Source: Baylisascaris procyonis
Lineage: Eukaryota; Nematoda; Chromadorea; Rhabditida; Ascarididae
Direction of reading: 5' to 3'
Length of the DNA stretch: 64,000 bases
Assembly: GCA_037389465.1 (NCBI GenBank)
Contig: JAZARR010000078.1
Location: forward strand, 4,193,501-4,257,500
This document shows positions 1 to 13,412 of the stretch, in pieces. Made by a program: the position numbers and the translations under genes. The notes beneath the pieces were generated by a model. That model saw only the letters and a list, made by a program, of their open reading frames with translations. It was not told the DNA's origin and did no database searches. Every line of letters starts with the position of its first letter. The stretch's first letter is position 1.

Positions 1-23
1 CTCCGATTTCCGCTTTTTCCTGT

Positions 24-91
24 TTAACTATCTTTGACGTCTTCAATAACTTCCACATCCATACCAGGTTTACTATCATAGTCGACACTGT
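24..91 (-). other. Candidate terminal exon of a gene running off the left edge
   Basis: On the minus strand a 3' splice site (…GAATGCAG) is followed by an open frame that ends in TAA at 24-26 and encodes an acidic tail (SVDYDSKPGMDVEVIEDV…). A second frame is also open to the window edge, so the reading is not secure. No family was recognised. The exon would start with two bases completing a codon from an upstream exon, which I could not place. Confidence 0.25.
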
Positions 92-1796
92 CTGCATTCG
101 TAAATTATTTAAATTTATTGATTAATGCGTACAGCACAGTGAACGCGTTATGGCCACGCGGCACGAACAACAATGTTTATGGTTGGCACTCAAAAAAAAG
201 CAGCTAATGCCATTTTTGTAACAATGACCTACCTACCTTATATGAGTTACCCCACTTCTATAGGCACCTTGTGCCTCTCTCATCCTCCTCCCTTCTCGCG
301 GCCTCCCAACTCAACAAATGATTATCAGACATTTTAGTTTTGATGCAGAATGCTGCCAGTCATGTTTTTATAATTTCAGGTCGAAGTTTTTACATCTAAA
401 CTAGAAACAAAAACGTTTCACTCGCGTAGCTTTTCGGAAGGCGTTCGCAGTACCCGCTCAGTCTCGCATTAAATGTTTCCTCAGCCGCATTAGCCAACAA
501 AAATACTCAAGCTCCAACTTATAGATGAGAACAACATCAGTGATCAATGCTAGCAGCATTAACAGAAACTAAAGGTTACATGAAAATGCCCACAAGAAAG
601 TATTACGGAGATATAGGGAGATGTCATATTCTAGAATTGAACGTTGACGGGCACGATTAACAACAAATAATAACCATCGCCAAGAACCGCCTTTGTTTCC
701 CGATGGAATTATATAACGGAAAAGTCATCAACAGAAGATATTACTGATGGATTACTATAGAGTAACCCCCGAAATGAAATACAATACACAAATTGTTGAA
801 ATAACAAATTTTAATTGCATATATTAGGCAAAATTACAAACAAAATCTCCCATATAACAACAAATAACAACGTTGATTACAATGGCTGTTCACGCTGATC
901 GATAAAGTTTCTTCTTCAAATTAACAAGAATAAATTCAATCAAAAAATCAACTGAAAACTTTCAAGGAAAATGGACCCATATAAAGGTTTTTCGAGAAAT
1001 ATTTCTGCATAATGTTCGATTCTATTCATTTATTTCTTTGAGCGATTGCCGATGAAATGTGAAATATTTTCAACGTGGCGTCGAGCATTTCAAACTATTC
1101 ATTCCAAAATCGAAGAAAAATTCTTCCATTCCAGAATTACCGAATGTCTCACTCATAATACATTTCATTTCGTTGGGGGAGGAGCTCTGGTTCAACATTA
1201 ATCTTTCATTACATAAAACTGAAGTCAACTGATACGAATTCATAAGCAATCACGTTGAAAGCGGAATATCCATGGCAAAATCGACAAATTTACAAAATCA
1301 CAACATTTCAACAGCAGCACCCTTCTCCACCGTCTCTACATCAGAACATCATTGCAACCGCCACAACAAATAAGCATCAACATAAATACCCAAGCTTGAT
1401 CAACTGCCGATGAAGATACCTGAGCGCTCCCCACCACCTCATATTAAATTCTTTTCCATCAACTTTGTAGCCCATTCAACTAGTTTCCTTCCTTAAAATA
1501 AAATGGTTAATTGCGCTATACCTACTGGAACAGGTAAAAGAAGTAGGGGACCGGAAAGACCCTTAAAATAGAAAAGCGGTCAAGCACATCTGGCTATATA
1601 AAATGGAATAAAATATTGGTGGCGTAAAAATGTTTCGGCGTCGAGTACTGACGTTTTTATGCGATCATGAATGGGCGAAGATTATTGCGTTGAAATATGT
1701 CGCTGAGTACTTCTATGAGTTATGCCATAGAAAGATGCTATATTATAACAAAAAAATTATCTCTTTTTCAAAAGTATCTCTTTACACAACCTCTAT
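92..1796. other. Intergenic stretch, nothing recognised
   Basis: AT-rich sequence between the candidate left-edge exon and the end of the BCCIP gene. No exon with credible splice sites, RNA gene or repeat array was seen. It should contain the BCCIP 3' untranslated region, but no canonical AATAAA was found close to the stop codon on the minus strand. Confidence 0.4.
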
Positions 1797-4700
1797 TCAA
1801 GATAAAGACTTCTTTGAGGTGTTCTGACTACTTATGGCATCAATAAATCGAATAAACCTATTCGCGTCCATCAAACAAACTCGCCGATACGGTCTATAAG
1901 TAATTCCTCCAACGACTGTCGAATTGAATTTCGACTCTTTCTCGACATCTGATTGCACAGGATATTGGAAGTAATCGCAAACGCCATCATTAGACTGCAA
2001 TCATATGAAAGCAATTAACAAACCAAACATAATACAGCAATAAACTATCTATCTATTTTTATTCCTCATACTCTTATCTGCAAGAGATGACTGACGGCAA
2101 CAAGCGTCGGGATGACAATCAGAAATGTAATCTAATAAAAGCTAAACAATTTTTTTTTTTGCGGATACGTTCAGAAACTGCATCATGCTTCTACTTATTT
2201 GAACAAATAAATGTAAAAAGAGTTGAATATAAAAGTTTGAACGGGAACCGACCGCAATTGTGTTTGCAATCCTCTAAATATAGTCGGAGCCACTAAAGAG
2301 CGGGAAAGGAGCTTGGAAGAGAGGCAATTTTTGCTATCACAAATTCCAGCCCATGAACACCTGCGGCTACATTTTATGGCCTTCTAAAAACCATAAAACA
2401 TAAAACATCCGCCCTTCAATCATCGAGAATGCGTACAGACATGTTCATTTATGGGAAGCACCCCTCTCTCTCCTTACCAATCCACTAAAGTTTTGAGTTG
2501 AAGAAAGTAGATATCATGTGAAAAACAAAAGAAGAATTCCTTTCACTTCCTTGAAATGTTAGAAAATGCAGTTGTTTTCGGTTGAGCATCAAGAGCTCAT
2601 CTCAAGGCATTGATTCTCCTTGTCCCCCTCTCTCTGGAGAATATGACTCCATTAACAAGCAGTGTTATCACTTTAGGCAAGATAATACTGTAAGAACTAG
2701 ACTTCCTCATGGATACCTCGGCAAAATTTGCGCTGTAAAGGATCTCTTCTTCGGGATTATCGAATATCACGTCAGCATTATTAAGCGCAGCAGCAGCAGC
2801 ACGTTTCTTGGCCGCCTTGCCTTTCTTCTTTTTGCTTCCTCCCGTATCTTGTCCTAACTTTTGTTTAACGACATCAGCAATACGAATCTTCTGAATCGTG
2901 ATAACAACATCGAATCGATATCGGGTACCACTCGCCGCTATATCACTTCTGGAAAGCTTTATGACTTCATGCAACGAAATCTTATTATCATTGATTAAAC
3001 AACTAAGCTAACTAAAGAGAAATTGCTCTAAGCAAGTTTAAAGTAATTTGCATTCAACGATGTTCACTGATAACTATCGAAGAACAAACTATCAACCGCT
3101 TGTCGTGAAAACCGTGACAGATTTTTCCTCGAACTTGGCAATACAGACCACTAACGAATGTCACGCATCTTATTTTATAATTCACTGCTCTAATCCAAGT
3201 AACAGCTGTCATGTGAATGGTACCTGCACTACCTAATTTCATACTAAAGCGCTCAGCTTCGCAACAGTCTCCAATACCGCATCAATATCGTGGGCGGTAA
3301 GCACAGGAGACCTTTAATCTGTAGTATCAAATAATAAATCGAACTCATATTACTCTTCCCACCAAAACAACTGTTAAAACTCCGTATGCCGTCGAGAGTG
3401 GCAACTGCATCCAACTAAATGAGAAAACGGTTAGGTTTAACGATTCGCTCCTGCATTGAAATTCAATGAGTAAACAGGAAGCTGCAACAATCGCCTGAGT
3501 GCAAACTGCTAAGTAGATCACCAACTTGAGCGAGCCGAAAGCAGGTGCTGCGATCGACGACGGGAAATGTAACATGCGCTCATTAATAAGTAAACCAACT
3601 CGTGTATCACCATTGCATGAAGATAATTTCTCTAACCGCGATGCAATATTTTCATTTGGTGCATATTTCGCTGCCCGAGCTTTCAAGAGGTTCCAAATAT
3701 CGTTTTCAAATTTCTGAAATATAGAGAATTTATTAAAAAAAGAAAAAAACAACAACTCTTCCCATCATATTATTGAATACATACGCGGCGAATAATGACA
3801 AACACAGCTTATAAATAGTGCTTTATATTTTAAAGCATACAGAAGCATGCATGACGTGGAGTAGAATTCTGCTGTATTAGCAGATACAGCCATGCAACCA
3901 TTTTATTAACTCTATTCACATAAGAAAGGAAAAGAAAATCAGAAAGATGCACAGCTAAAATCACACCGCCGACGCGCTTTCATTGATGAATACTGATGAC
4001 AGCAACCGCAAAGAGTGCGGAAAACAGACAGACCTATAGGTTCGGACCGCAATCAAACCTAACGGCATTTCGCTCAAACATAAATAGGTCACGTAAAAGA
4101 AGATCCGATATCAACCGTTGCACAGCACCAAACACACTTCGGGATTATGCAGAGTGGTCACTCCTGCAGTGAGCAGGGCCGCTGGGCAAACTAGGGGTGA
4201 ACAGCATTCATTGGTGCTCCTATATGAGCGTTCCAACTGGGGCAACGCTGAAGATTGCTAAACTTATTTAGAACGGGACTGGTTGCAAGTGATTAGAAAA
4301 GCATCTAAACATCGACAAAAATCATTAAAGTAGCCTCTCAAAGCACTAAACAACCACTACATAAGAATAATAAACTGGGTAGCAACCAAGATAGAACATA
4401 AAACATAGATGTGCAAAGAAAAGTACCATTTTGTTCGGAATGAAACTCCTTCCCAAATTTTCGAGGGGAAAAAAAGTAACCTTCCCATCGTCTCCCATCT
4501 TCCAGCAACTGCTCGTTCTCAGAAAAACTCAAAAAAAGCTGTTTTCACAATTCTAAATCAATACATGCTAATGAAGCAGACTGCTAAAATATGAAGAAAA
4601 TATAACCACCATGTCTCCTCAGTAAGCTCTTCACTTCTAAAATTATGGGAAATTTATTTCTCGAGATTTTTTATTCGAAGCAGTACAATATCACATAATA

Positions 4701-7512
4701 AACTATGAAGGCAATACTATACAAAAATGAACCTTTGTATTGCAGAGTTCAATCAAAGAAACGATCCCGAAAACAATGTTTTCATTGTCCTCGTCGATAC
4801 AGTCGTCAGCCGGCTGCAATAAACATCTAATGAGCCAAACAGCTCCAAATCAACCTTGTTCCAAAATTTTGGGAGAATAGATGCAAGAACTTATTTTTCT
4901 ACTAATCACTTTCAGTTAACTAAAATCATCGATAAATGTAAACTCGTACAGTGAGGCATAAAATCTCTTGCCCTTAAAGTATCAAGAAAAATCGTGCTCA
5001 ACGCATTCATACGAAACATCTGAAAGTCGTAGCCTTACAATATTAGCTAAGTGCTCGCATGAATATTGGTAATGCTTCAAAAGGGTCCTGCAGATTATTG
5101 CCAGTAGTAAAATAAAAAATTCAAACTTTAAACGCTTACGCGTAATACCCATCGCCTACTCTTCAAATATATAGCGAAATTTCTCGCAATACTCTCTTTT
5201 TATATACGACTGAAATTTTTAAAACATCAATGATTATATAGATGAGAAAAATCTACTGAACAGTCCACCCTTTCATAGAAAACAAAGAAAAGTGATATAA
5301 AAAGCAAATTATAGAGAGTGAGAATAAATGAAAAAAAAAAATACACGAAAAACACATCCAAATGGTGATTGCCGAATGAGTGCACTCGCCATATCGTTCA
5401 CGTCAACATCGGTTCTCAAGAAGATCTCAAATGAGCAGTAATAATCAAAACCTCATGGAGAAATTTCTCAAAGAACTATCATAACTGATGAAAGCTTTAA
5501 GATACCCTAATACGAGAATCGGTCCATTCTCCTTTTGCAAGCCGATATAGCAGCAATATTCCTTTACTTCCCAAGAACGAAAAGATACGGTCCACTATAA
5601 CAGCTAATATAATAGATATGCCCTTGATTCATCCCACAAAAGCTCATTTTCAACCTATCGTTATGTCTTTAAGCTTTTTCATCTTTTATAGTAAATGGAT
5701 ATTTGTCGATTCTATTATAGCAAATGGAATTCCCTGTGTCGTGTTAATAATTCGACGGATTCATCACATTCATAGACTTCAAAAAATATATGTACGAAGA
5801 GGGGGCTAAAGGAGAAAACAGAGCTAAGCTGTTTGCGCATTTCAAAACGGATGTATATTAGAGATAAAGCGAATGAAGATGCACATTTAAGAAAAATTAG
5901 TATAGGAAAAACAATCGGAAGAACCTTCACCTTCCTCTCATTAAAATATTTTTGAATTTCAAACTTGGCGTTAATTTTACAGACTCAATGTCGATACGTA
6001 AGGTAATGGAAGAGCAAGAATGGAACTCGCTAAAATACACTATTGTTCTTTCGATGAAGAAAGATGACGATTTTCATTGTCCACTTTTTGCAAGCGCACA
6101 ATAACGATCACTTATACCTGCGTTAACATATCAACAATGCCACTTTTATCGCTATCGTTCAGTGGGAACGCTTCGAAGTCGAAAAACACCTGCTCGACAT
6201 CGTCAACATCGTCCCTCATCAGCTCGTCTTCAGATTCCTCTGTTTCCTAAGGAAGCACATTTTTGAACGATGTGAAAGAGCCAAATGCCCCCCACATTCC
6301 TCAACATATTCCCCAACACAGAAAAGTAGACAGCAAACCATTTCAATGGAAGAGTGCAGCATTTCGTTGAACTTTAACATTTAAAGAATGCTAAAAAACT
6401 AAAGGACATGATTCAACCTTGTGTGGCCGGAGCTTTTTATAGAGGCACATCATCTGAACCTACAGTCTTCATATACTCAAATCATCCGCCTCCGTTTCTC
6501 TTCTGTCATAGTCGACGCATGCTCATTCGTTTTGATCGATTCCACACACCTCCAGCCTGCCCAAAATTGAATAATGGGTGGGGTATAATATGACGGCTAC
6601 TTAACAGGGGTAAAAAAGCGATGGAAAAGCTTGAAAGGGATTTTCTGAGCTTTAATGAGGGTAATGCGCTCTCAAAGAACATTACACAAGCGTGCTGCTT
6701 CCCGTTTTTATGTCTGAAGCACATATCGTCCAAATCTAAGACCGTAAAGAACGCGAGAAAAAGGGCATAAACAACAGCGAATGAGTTCCCTTGTACCTTG
6801 CTCATCCACTGCCTAGCGCACGACATCCTGCGGATTAGTCACAGCATTATTCGGCAACGGATGCTTGACCGAGTTAATTACCCAACGACAACAGTGTTGC
6901 TACAGGCAAGGAACGATGGGGCAAGATTTTTTTTGCAAGGAACGATGGGACAACGATGGGGCAAGATCCTCTTTTTACCAAGAATGCAAGGACTCGGTCG
7001 AGACAGGGATGGTGTAAGGCATCAGACAAGGAAATACCTCAGGATTTGAAAAGATACTGGTATTAATGACTCTCGAAGGATTGTCAAGAAAACATCGGTT
7101 AAGCATGCTACCAAAATGGAATTCAAGTAACATCCAAGAATACATTGAAAGGATGGCCGGAAGAGCATTTCTTTATTTCAGAGGTCCCTCTCTTCTAAGA
7201 TGTCGTGGGAACAATATGAAGGGTGGCGGAAAAGAATGCAGTGGAGGAGCAAAAACGGAGTGGCGAGAGAGCCAGTCGGAATGATTTACAGAAAACGTAG
7301 ACAATTGGTGCTAGGGGTCCAACTCCCTCTCCCACACCTTTTTCTTCTTCACTCCCGAAACATACTCTTCTTCAGAGAACAGTGAGTAAATGCCACCAGA
7401 AATGAAAAAAATAATAATAATAAATACGCCGGTGTATATGAACAAAACAACAACAAACCTCGTCTTCCAAGCGCGACAGTGATGAATCGTGTTCATTGCA
7501 ATCCACATCCAT
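1797..7512 (-). CDS. BCCIP homolog (BRCA2 and CDKN1A-interacting protein family), 7 exons
   Basis: Exons on the minus strand are 7459-7512, 6118-6246, 5345-5425, 4733-4813, 3526-3713, 2717-3002 and 1797-1994. All junction phases agree and give about 338 aa, against roughly 314-322 in human. The start ATG at 7512 opens a short acidic leader. Family hallmarks in order are FFDFEAFPLNDSDKSG (near residue 39), the DEDNENIVFGIVSLIEL block (near 95), GLLINERMLHFPSSIA (155-170), a basic Lys/Ala-rich stretch (235-250) and NPEEEILY (260-267), followed by a C-terminal domain. Members of the family act in the nucleus in genome stability and in ribosomal protein/eIF6 handling; that role is inferred from homology. 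The basic stretch could serve as a nuclear signal. The junction of exons 5 and 6 is the least certain, because an extra exon-like segment lies in that intron. Intron 1 carries a small tandem duplication. Confidence 0.93.
6905..6967. repeat. Imperfect tandem duplication in BCCIP intron 1
   Basis: The string GCAAGGAACGATGGG occurs twice, and CGATGGGGCAAGAT is partly repeated again, separated by a run of T. It looks like a local replication-slippage duplication. It lies in the first intron, away from both splice sites. Confidence 0.7.
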
Positions 7513-10500
7513 TGCCTTTTAAAAAATAAGTTAAAGAAAAATACCAAAATGCAATATGGTCCTAAGGACTGGGCTAAACCCGTTTCCGGTTCAACGATCG
7601 GAATAGGACTCAACCCAGACTCACAGTTTCAGCACCGGCACTTAAGCACGAAGAAAAGTCCTTATCAAAAAACTAGCAGCTTTTGATCGCAATATATTCC
7701 ATAATCATAATCCTACAGAAGCGAAATATTTGCTGAAGCACAAGCGCTGAAAAAGAAAGTCAGCGGATGTTACAGAAAGTTCATGTAATGAAAAGATGAA
7801 ATAGGCCGTTGCTAGGCGTTCATGTGAGGCATGTCAAAGGTGGAGAAATAATGGAGATCTACTATTCTTTCGTACTGTATTACATATTTTAACCTCTTTT
7901 TTTGGCATTCCAGATGAATAAAACCACCTATCCAATAGTGAACTCTCTATCGACAGTTCAATGCACCGTCCCTCATTTAACAAGCGCGCACAATGCACAT
8001 CAACCATCTACTTCAATTAATATGTCCCAGCACAATTCTGCAAAAATGGAGCTGAAGCGTTAAAGATTTCTTGCGAAGCAGTAGAATTCACAAATCGAAG
8101 AAGCAGCATCTACTATAACTTAAGAAGTCAACACCTCATCGTTCACTCACCTTGGTATGCCTGTTCCTCTGTCTGGTCAATGAAATCACTAAATTTTATT
8201 AGCATAACATAAACAACTGAATTGTTTCTTATGTTACCCTTCATGTTAATCCATCAAATCCTAAACGGGTTATAGACATCTCAACGTGGAATAAATTTGC
8301 TCTCATTTGACATCGGTTAGTTATTAATTTTATACCGACGTGGTGCAAGAAACGAATCTCTTAGAGAAGAGCCGCACAACGTGTTAAATACGATAGGCAC
8401 TGTTTTGCATAATTGCTGTTAGATAGTAATTTATGAAATCGGCCGGTCAACTCAGCGAAATGAAACCGCATTACCCGATAGTACCATCGTCACACCTCAT
8501 ACCCTCCCTCCCCAACCCTCTTCAAACCTTATCGTGTTTAAAACAGCAAATATTACATGCGCGTCAGCTATCGAGTCGAAACTGGCGAATCGAGGGGGCT
8601 ACCGAACCGAAACGAATTATCAACGTAAAGCAGAGCGAGCAGGAAACGATATAAAAGTTTTCGTGGTGAGACTTGGACATGTTGACTGAAAGAATGATTG
8701 AGCGCATTAACAAGTAACAAAGAGAAGGTACTGTGTGCAAAAGGCTGTCCTCATGTTTCGGTGAAGGACGATAGACCTTGCAAATCTCCCAAAAAGGATC
8801 CGACCAGGTCAAAATCCAGTCTAAGGTTCACGCAAGTTTGTTTTGACCTTTAGATATCTAAAAATGCGACCTAAGTTTGGCCACTTTATAAAGCCAGCAG
8901 CTAATGACTAGGAATAGCACTCGTGTTGCAAAAATTGTAAGCTGATCGATGCTGTTTACCACAAAGGTAACGAATTATGAATCTACCTGGGACACATAAC
9001 GCTATTTGTTGCCCAATTTACAACCGTTTTCGCTAATGCTTTCCTGTCAACGCAACGATGAGAATAATTTCACTGGAAAAAAAATATGTTCAATGGAAAT
9101 AGGCAACAAAAGAATACAAAACAAAGGAGTCAAGACAACATGCGTATAACTTATAAGTATATAACTTTTGTAACTATATAATTTTTGCTCAGATCGACAG
9201 ATCAACGTGAAATATGATTGAGGATGCCAACCCGCAATGCATAGACTATTGAGCGAACTTCACAACTGTCGATTCTGTGGTCATCGAGTTGAACCTACTG
9301 GACAGACAGATGGACAGACAGATAGACAGACAGACACACACACACACAAACGAAATACTACTGCGAAAGAAGAATTTAAGTATCATAGGTAGTGTATATT
9401 AATAAGGAAGCTAGTTGCTTGTAAGTCTATAAAGTTTTCAAAAATAACTTCATAAAAAACGATATCGGCATAGCACTACTGAGGTATGTAATGTTGATAT
9501 GAATTGCTACAAATTCTTGTCTATACTATCGTTACATTTCCATCGTGAATTTAACGTTCCACAGGCAATTGTTTTCCTTTATCGCACATCTGCTTATCAA
9601 CAGAAATGCCATAAATTAGAGAATTGCATTAGCTTTCTGGAACGCTCCAGCCGCTTATATTAATCCACTCATTCTTATATGGCACTATCCGTATTCTTTG
9701 ATGTGCTTCAGCTGGGTTTTACTTTATTATAACATACTACGGCTGAGGTACATTTTCCCATCCAGTTATAGGCGAGATGAACCAATCCAGTTATGAGCGA
9801 GGTGCGCATATAAGCGGAAGGCTTTAAACAGTGTACTGGTCTCTATAGCAACATGAGCATCGCACGCTGATAGAAATCGTTGAGTCACTCCATTTGCAGT
9901 TGGTCACTGCTAAAATTCGTTATTTTTGCATTGATTTTTCGCCCATCTTCACTTATTTCAATGGTTTTTTTTTCGCTTGCTATTCGATTTGTTGGCTCTT
10001 CTAATTTCTCAGTAATTTTTACCAATCTAGATGAAGTTTTCGCCCATGTTTCGCATATCTAAGCATATTTATTCTGATTAAATTTCTAAAGCGCATTGTT
10101 ATTGCGATACGCATTTTATTGCTAATGGATCGATTCCTTAGTGCTGCTTCAATATAAGGCACCATTTCCATATTATTGACTCATAAGAAAGGACACTTAG
10201 AATTTCAAGCGTATATTTTTACCTCAAGAATGTTCAATGAGCGTCAATAGTGCACATAATTAATCCCTATCGTATTTTTTCTGCACTGAGGTTATATAAT
10301 AATTAAAATAGCTTCAAGCTCTATTCAAAAATGATTTCAAAGGTGCAATAAAATGACATTTTCTCTAAAATTTTATGAATTATTCAGAGCAAAAAATTGA
10401 CTGTTTTATTAATTTACTAATTAACTAATGTATTTCATTTAAACACGCTTCTATTCAATCCTCGAAATGAGAAAACACTAAACTTCAACAATGTCCATTG

Positions 10501-10790
10501 TAAATTTTTCCAAACTACGCATCAGCAATGATGCTTTCTTTATATTCTAGAGTTGTTATCACATAGAGCCCATCATTTTCGAAACAAGCATAGAGAAATC
10601 ATTTCCGTTTAGGTGTACGAGCTGTGCTGCTCATACACAACGATACCACTAATATGCATTGATAACCTTTCTAGTGTCAAGAACAAGCCATTTCCGCTTG
10701 GCATCCATGATTTCGTTCACTACTTCGATGAAAAGTGCTCCGATGCTTAAAAATACTGTTTTAACGTTGGAGGTCTTCGTACAATTGCAG
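7513..10790. other. Intergenic region between divergent genes (BCCIP and the serine-rich protein gene)
   Basis: This stretch should hold the BCCIP promoter on the left and the missing 5' end of the plus-strand gene on the right. No clear core promoter was recognised. It contains a GACA/CA microsatellite (9301-9350). A segment at about 10674-10745 reads as protein on both strands: plus KPFPLGIHDFVHYFDEKC, minus IEVVNEIMDAKRKWLVLDT. It may therefore be an exon, but strand and gene cannot be decided. The rest is AT-rich sequence without recognisable content. Confidence 0.4.
9301..9350. repeat. (GACA)n/(CA)n microsatellite
   Basis: Repeated GACAGACAGA units with substitutions run into a short CA array. 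Similar GACA-type ends appear near 40840 and 61090, so it may mark the edge of a dispersed repeat family. Family assignment would need a genome-wide comparison. Confidence 0.75.
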
Positions 10791-13354
10791 GTCGATGTAC
10801 ACGCATCAGAAGCTGCAATCAGAAAAGGACCACACGGCAGTGCTCAAATCAGCAGCCGATTCAACAAGCGTTCATCTCTCTCAAGGGGCACTAGTAGGGA
10901 TAATATCGTTCATCGTTGTATTCATTCGAATACAAATACTAAAATGAATGGAATTTGTAATGCTCCTGCATTTCAGTTTTTCATTGCTAATTTATGTGCT
11001 CTTATAGTGGTAAAGAAAGGGGGTAGTGGAGAAATTCTCTACAAGGACAACACCAATAGCAGGGATCGTCTAAAATATTGTACGATGTACAAATATTTAT
11101 TTATATAGTTGTAATGAAATGAGTTCTGCACAAAACAAATGACGCATATTATATAAATTTTTTCCTCGTTTTCTTCTAGACAGGATTAGCGATACTAAAA
11201 ATTTCCTAAATACTGATTTATTACCCGGAAATTATTTATTTCAGAGCTATTTAGCTTCATTACAACAGACGAGCAAAGCACTTCAAGATGGACGTATAGA
11301 CAACGTTTTGGATGAGACAGCGAGCAAGAGTGAAGTGAAACGACGAGGCTTTCATTCGTCAAGCAATGCGACATTCGCCCACACGTTTGTTCCCCCATAT
11401 TCATTCGTATTTATTGTTCGATTAACTGCTAACGTTTAAAGATAGGCTCACTGCTCTGATACTTGTTGCCATTAAACCAACTTCATAAACGTTCGAATAT
11501 ATGCTTCATCAAAAGATCTATCCTCAGGAATACGTCAGTAACGGATTCTGTGCGTGGGTCGGTGGCCGGGCAACATCGCGACTCATTAGCATCTATATCA
11601 TCAGTGGTTTCCGAACTCTGGCAGCAAAGAAATCGTCAAACTAAGGGTATATCACCTCGACTAAATTATGAATACTAAATATTTCAGATGATAAAATTTT
11701 TGAAACAGTAGTGACATAAAATTCATCTTTGAAAACTTTTTTTTTTATCACCCGAATCACTGATCCAATACAAATCTTCAATCCCTTATGATGTAAGAAA
11801 GAAAGAAGGTTGTTTATCAATGCTGCACTCTGATATTTGCACTTCCATATTTGCACATATCAATGCTGCACATATCAATGCACTTCCATATTTACAGACA
11901 CACCTCTAAAAGAGATCAGGATTCGTGACGCTGAAGAACTTTCAGAAGCTTCGACCATAGCCGAGATTACGTTGTCTCACAAGTTAGTGCATAGTTACTT
12001 TTCACGCATCGTGGATATTTCAATGATTTCTCATCTCCCTAGTTATCGTTAGAAAGAATCATTACATTTTAGAGCCATTTCATAGTTTAGCTATCGTAAC
12101 ACAATCTATGCTTGAATGTATTCCTCGGAAACCACTTTTTTATGAAACTAATTGAAGTGCTCGGAGCGCTTGCAAACTAAACACACCACACAATTTCCGA
12201 ATTGTTAACTAGCGTTAAAACTTTATTAAAGTAACCTATTCGATGAGGCAATCAGGCCATGCAAAACGAAGCAAACAAAATTTGCCCCCATTAGAATTCT
12301 AAGTAACAATTAGCGTATCACACGATAGCCCTTCCGATGTATGCCCAATTTCCCCACTCATTCATATCATTTAATATTATTTATCCTCCATGCAGTTAAA
12401 CAAACATTTTTAATAGCAATGCCATCGCAAGATATCAATGATGTGAGATAACCATCAGAAGCGTCATCTATACATAAATTATTCAGATACTTCATTTGTG
12501 CCTAGCAGACAATTCTCAAGAAATGCTAAACTTTTATCAAAAAAAAAAAAAAAAAAAACAAACAGCGAATCAATTCATCGATTCAATTGTCGCATCGAAT
12601 CGTCTCTCAGTTATTTTACAGAAGCTCAAAAAAACGAGAGAATGGAAACGCAACTGAACTGCACGCAACAGTTTTGGGTTAGTAAGTTAGTCCTTTCAAT
12701 TACTCTGGTGTACTCTGCACTATTCACAGCAATTCCGATCAAAGGAACGTGTGCTTTGCCCCCTTGTCACTATAATCGCTCTACCATTTGATCGTACTAT
12801 GGACGCTTTTGCATTGAATGTGTTTTCGGTCTGAACGTTGTATAGCAGTACTGCTACACTCTCAACGCAATGCACTAAATGCATCACTGTCTTTCATCGT
12901 TAAACACTCAGATTCGACAACGAAGTTGTTTATTAACATCTTTTTTTCAAAATTTCTAAGACATCCTAGTGAGTATGTTGCATTTTTTTCTCAGAAAATG
13001 CCTCTCGTCATTGCCGTGGAAGATTTATGTTCTATTTTGCAAGTTTTTTTAAAGACTGCTTCCAATGAAGGCTATTGAAGTTGATAATAAACAAAGGAAT
13101 GGATGGAGATGGATGATGTGAAGGAATGAGTTAGTCACTTTTTTTAGCGAAATTTCATAAAATTTTGCGGAAAATTGTTGCATAAAAAAATCTTATTCTC
13201 CTACACAGCCAATTCGCGCTGCCTGCCACAGATGCTTGCGTCGAGAAAATTTTTTAAACAAGAAAAGCGGCATTTTTTTTTCTACAGCACTACTTTCTAC
13301 TCGCTACTGCGGCAGTTTGCGACGTATATATGTATATATTTGTTTGCTAACATG

Positions 13355-13412
<58 letters not shown>

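Noticed and set aside
3054..3242. Overlapping 62-codon ORFs on both strands
   Set aside because: They lie in a BCCIP intron, have no splice support and no recognisable sequence.
11699..11706. TGAAACAG, the reverse complement of the nematode piRNA upstream motif (also near 23437 and 61690)
   Set aside because: An 8-mer in AT-rich sequence is expected this often by chance, and no clustering or downstream start signal was seen.
12996..13040. Acceptor TTTTTTCTCAG followed by an open frame in the serine-rich gene
   Set aside because: No donor in a phase that fits both neighbouring exons; skipping it gives a clean phase match.
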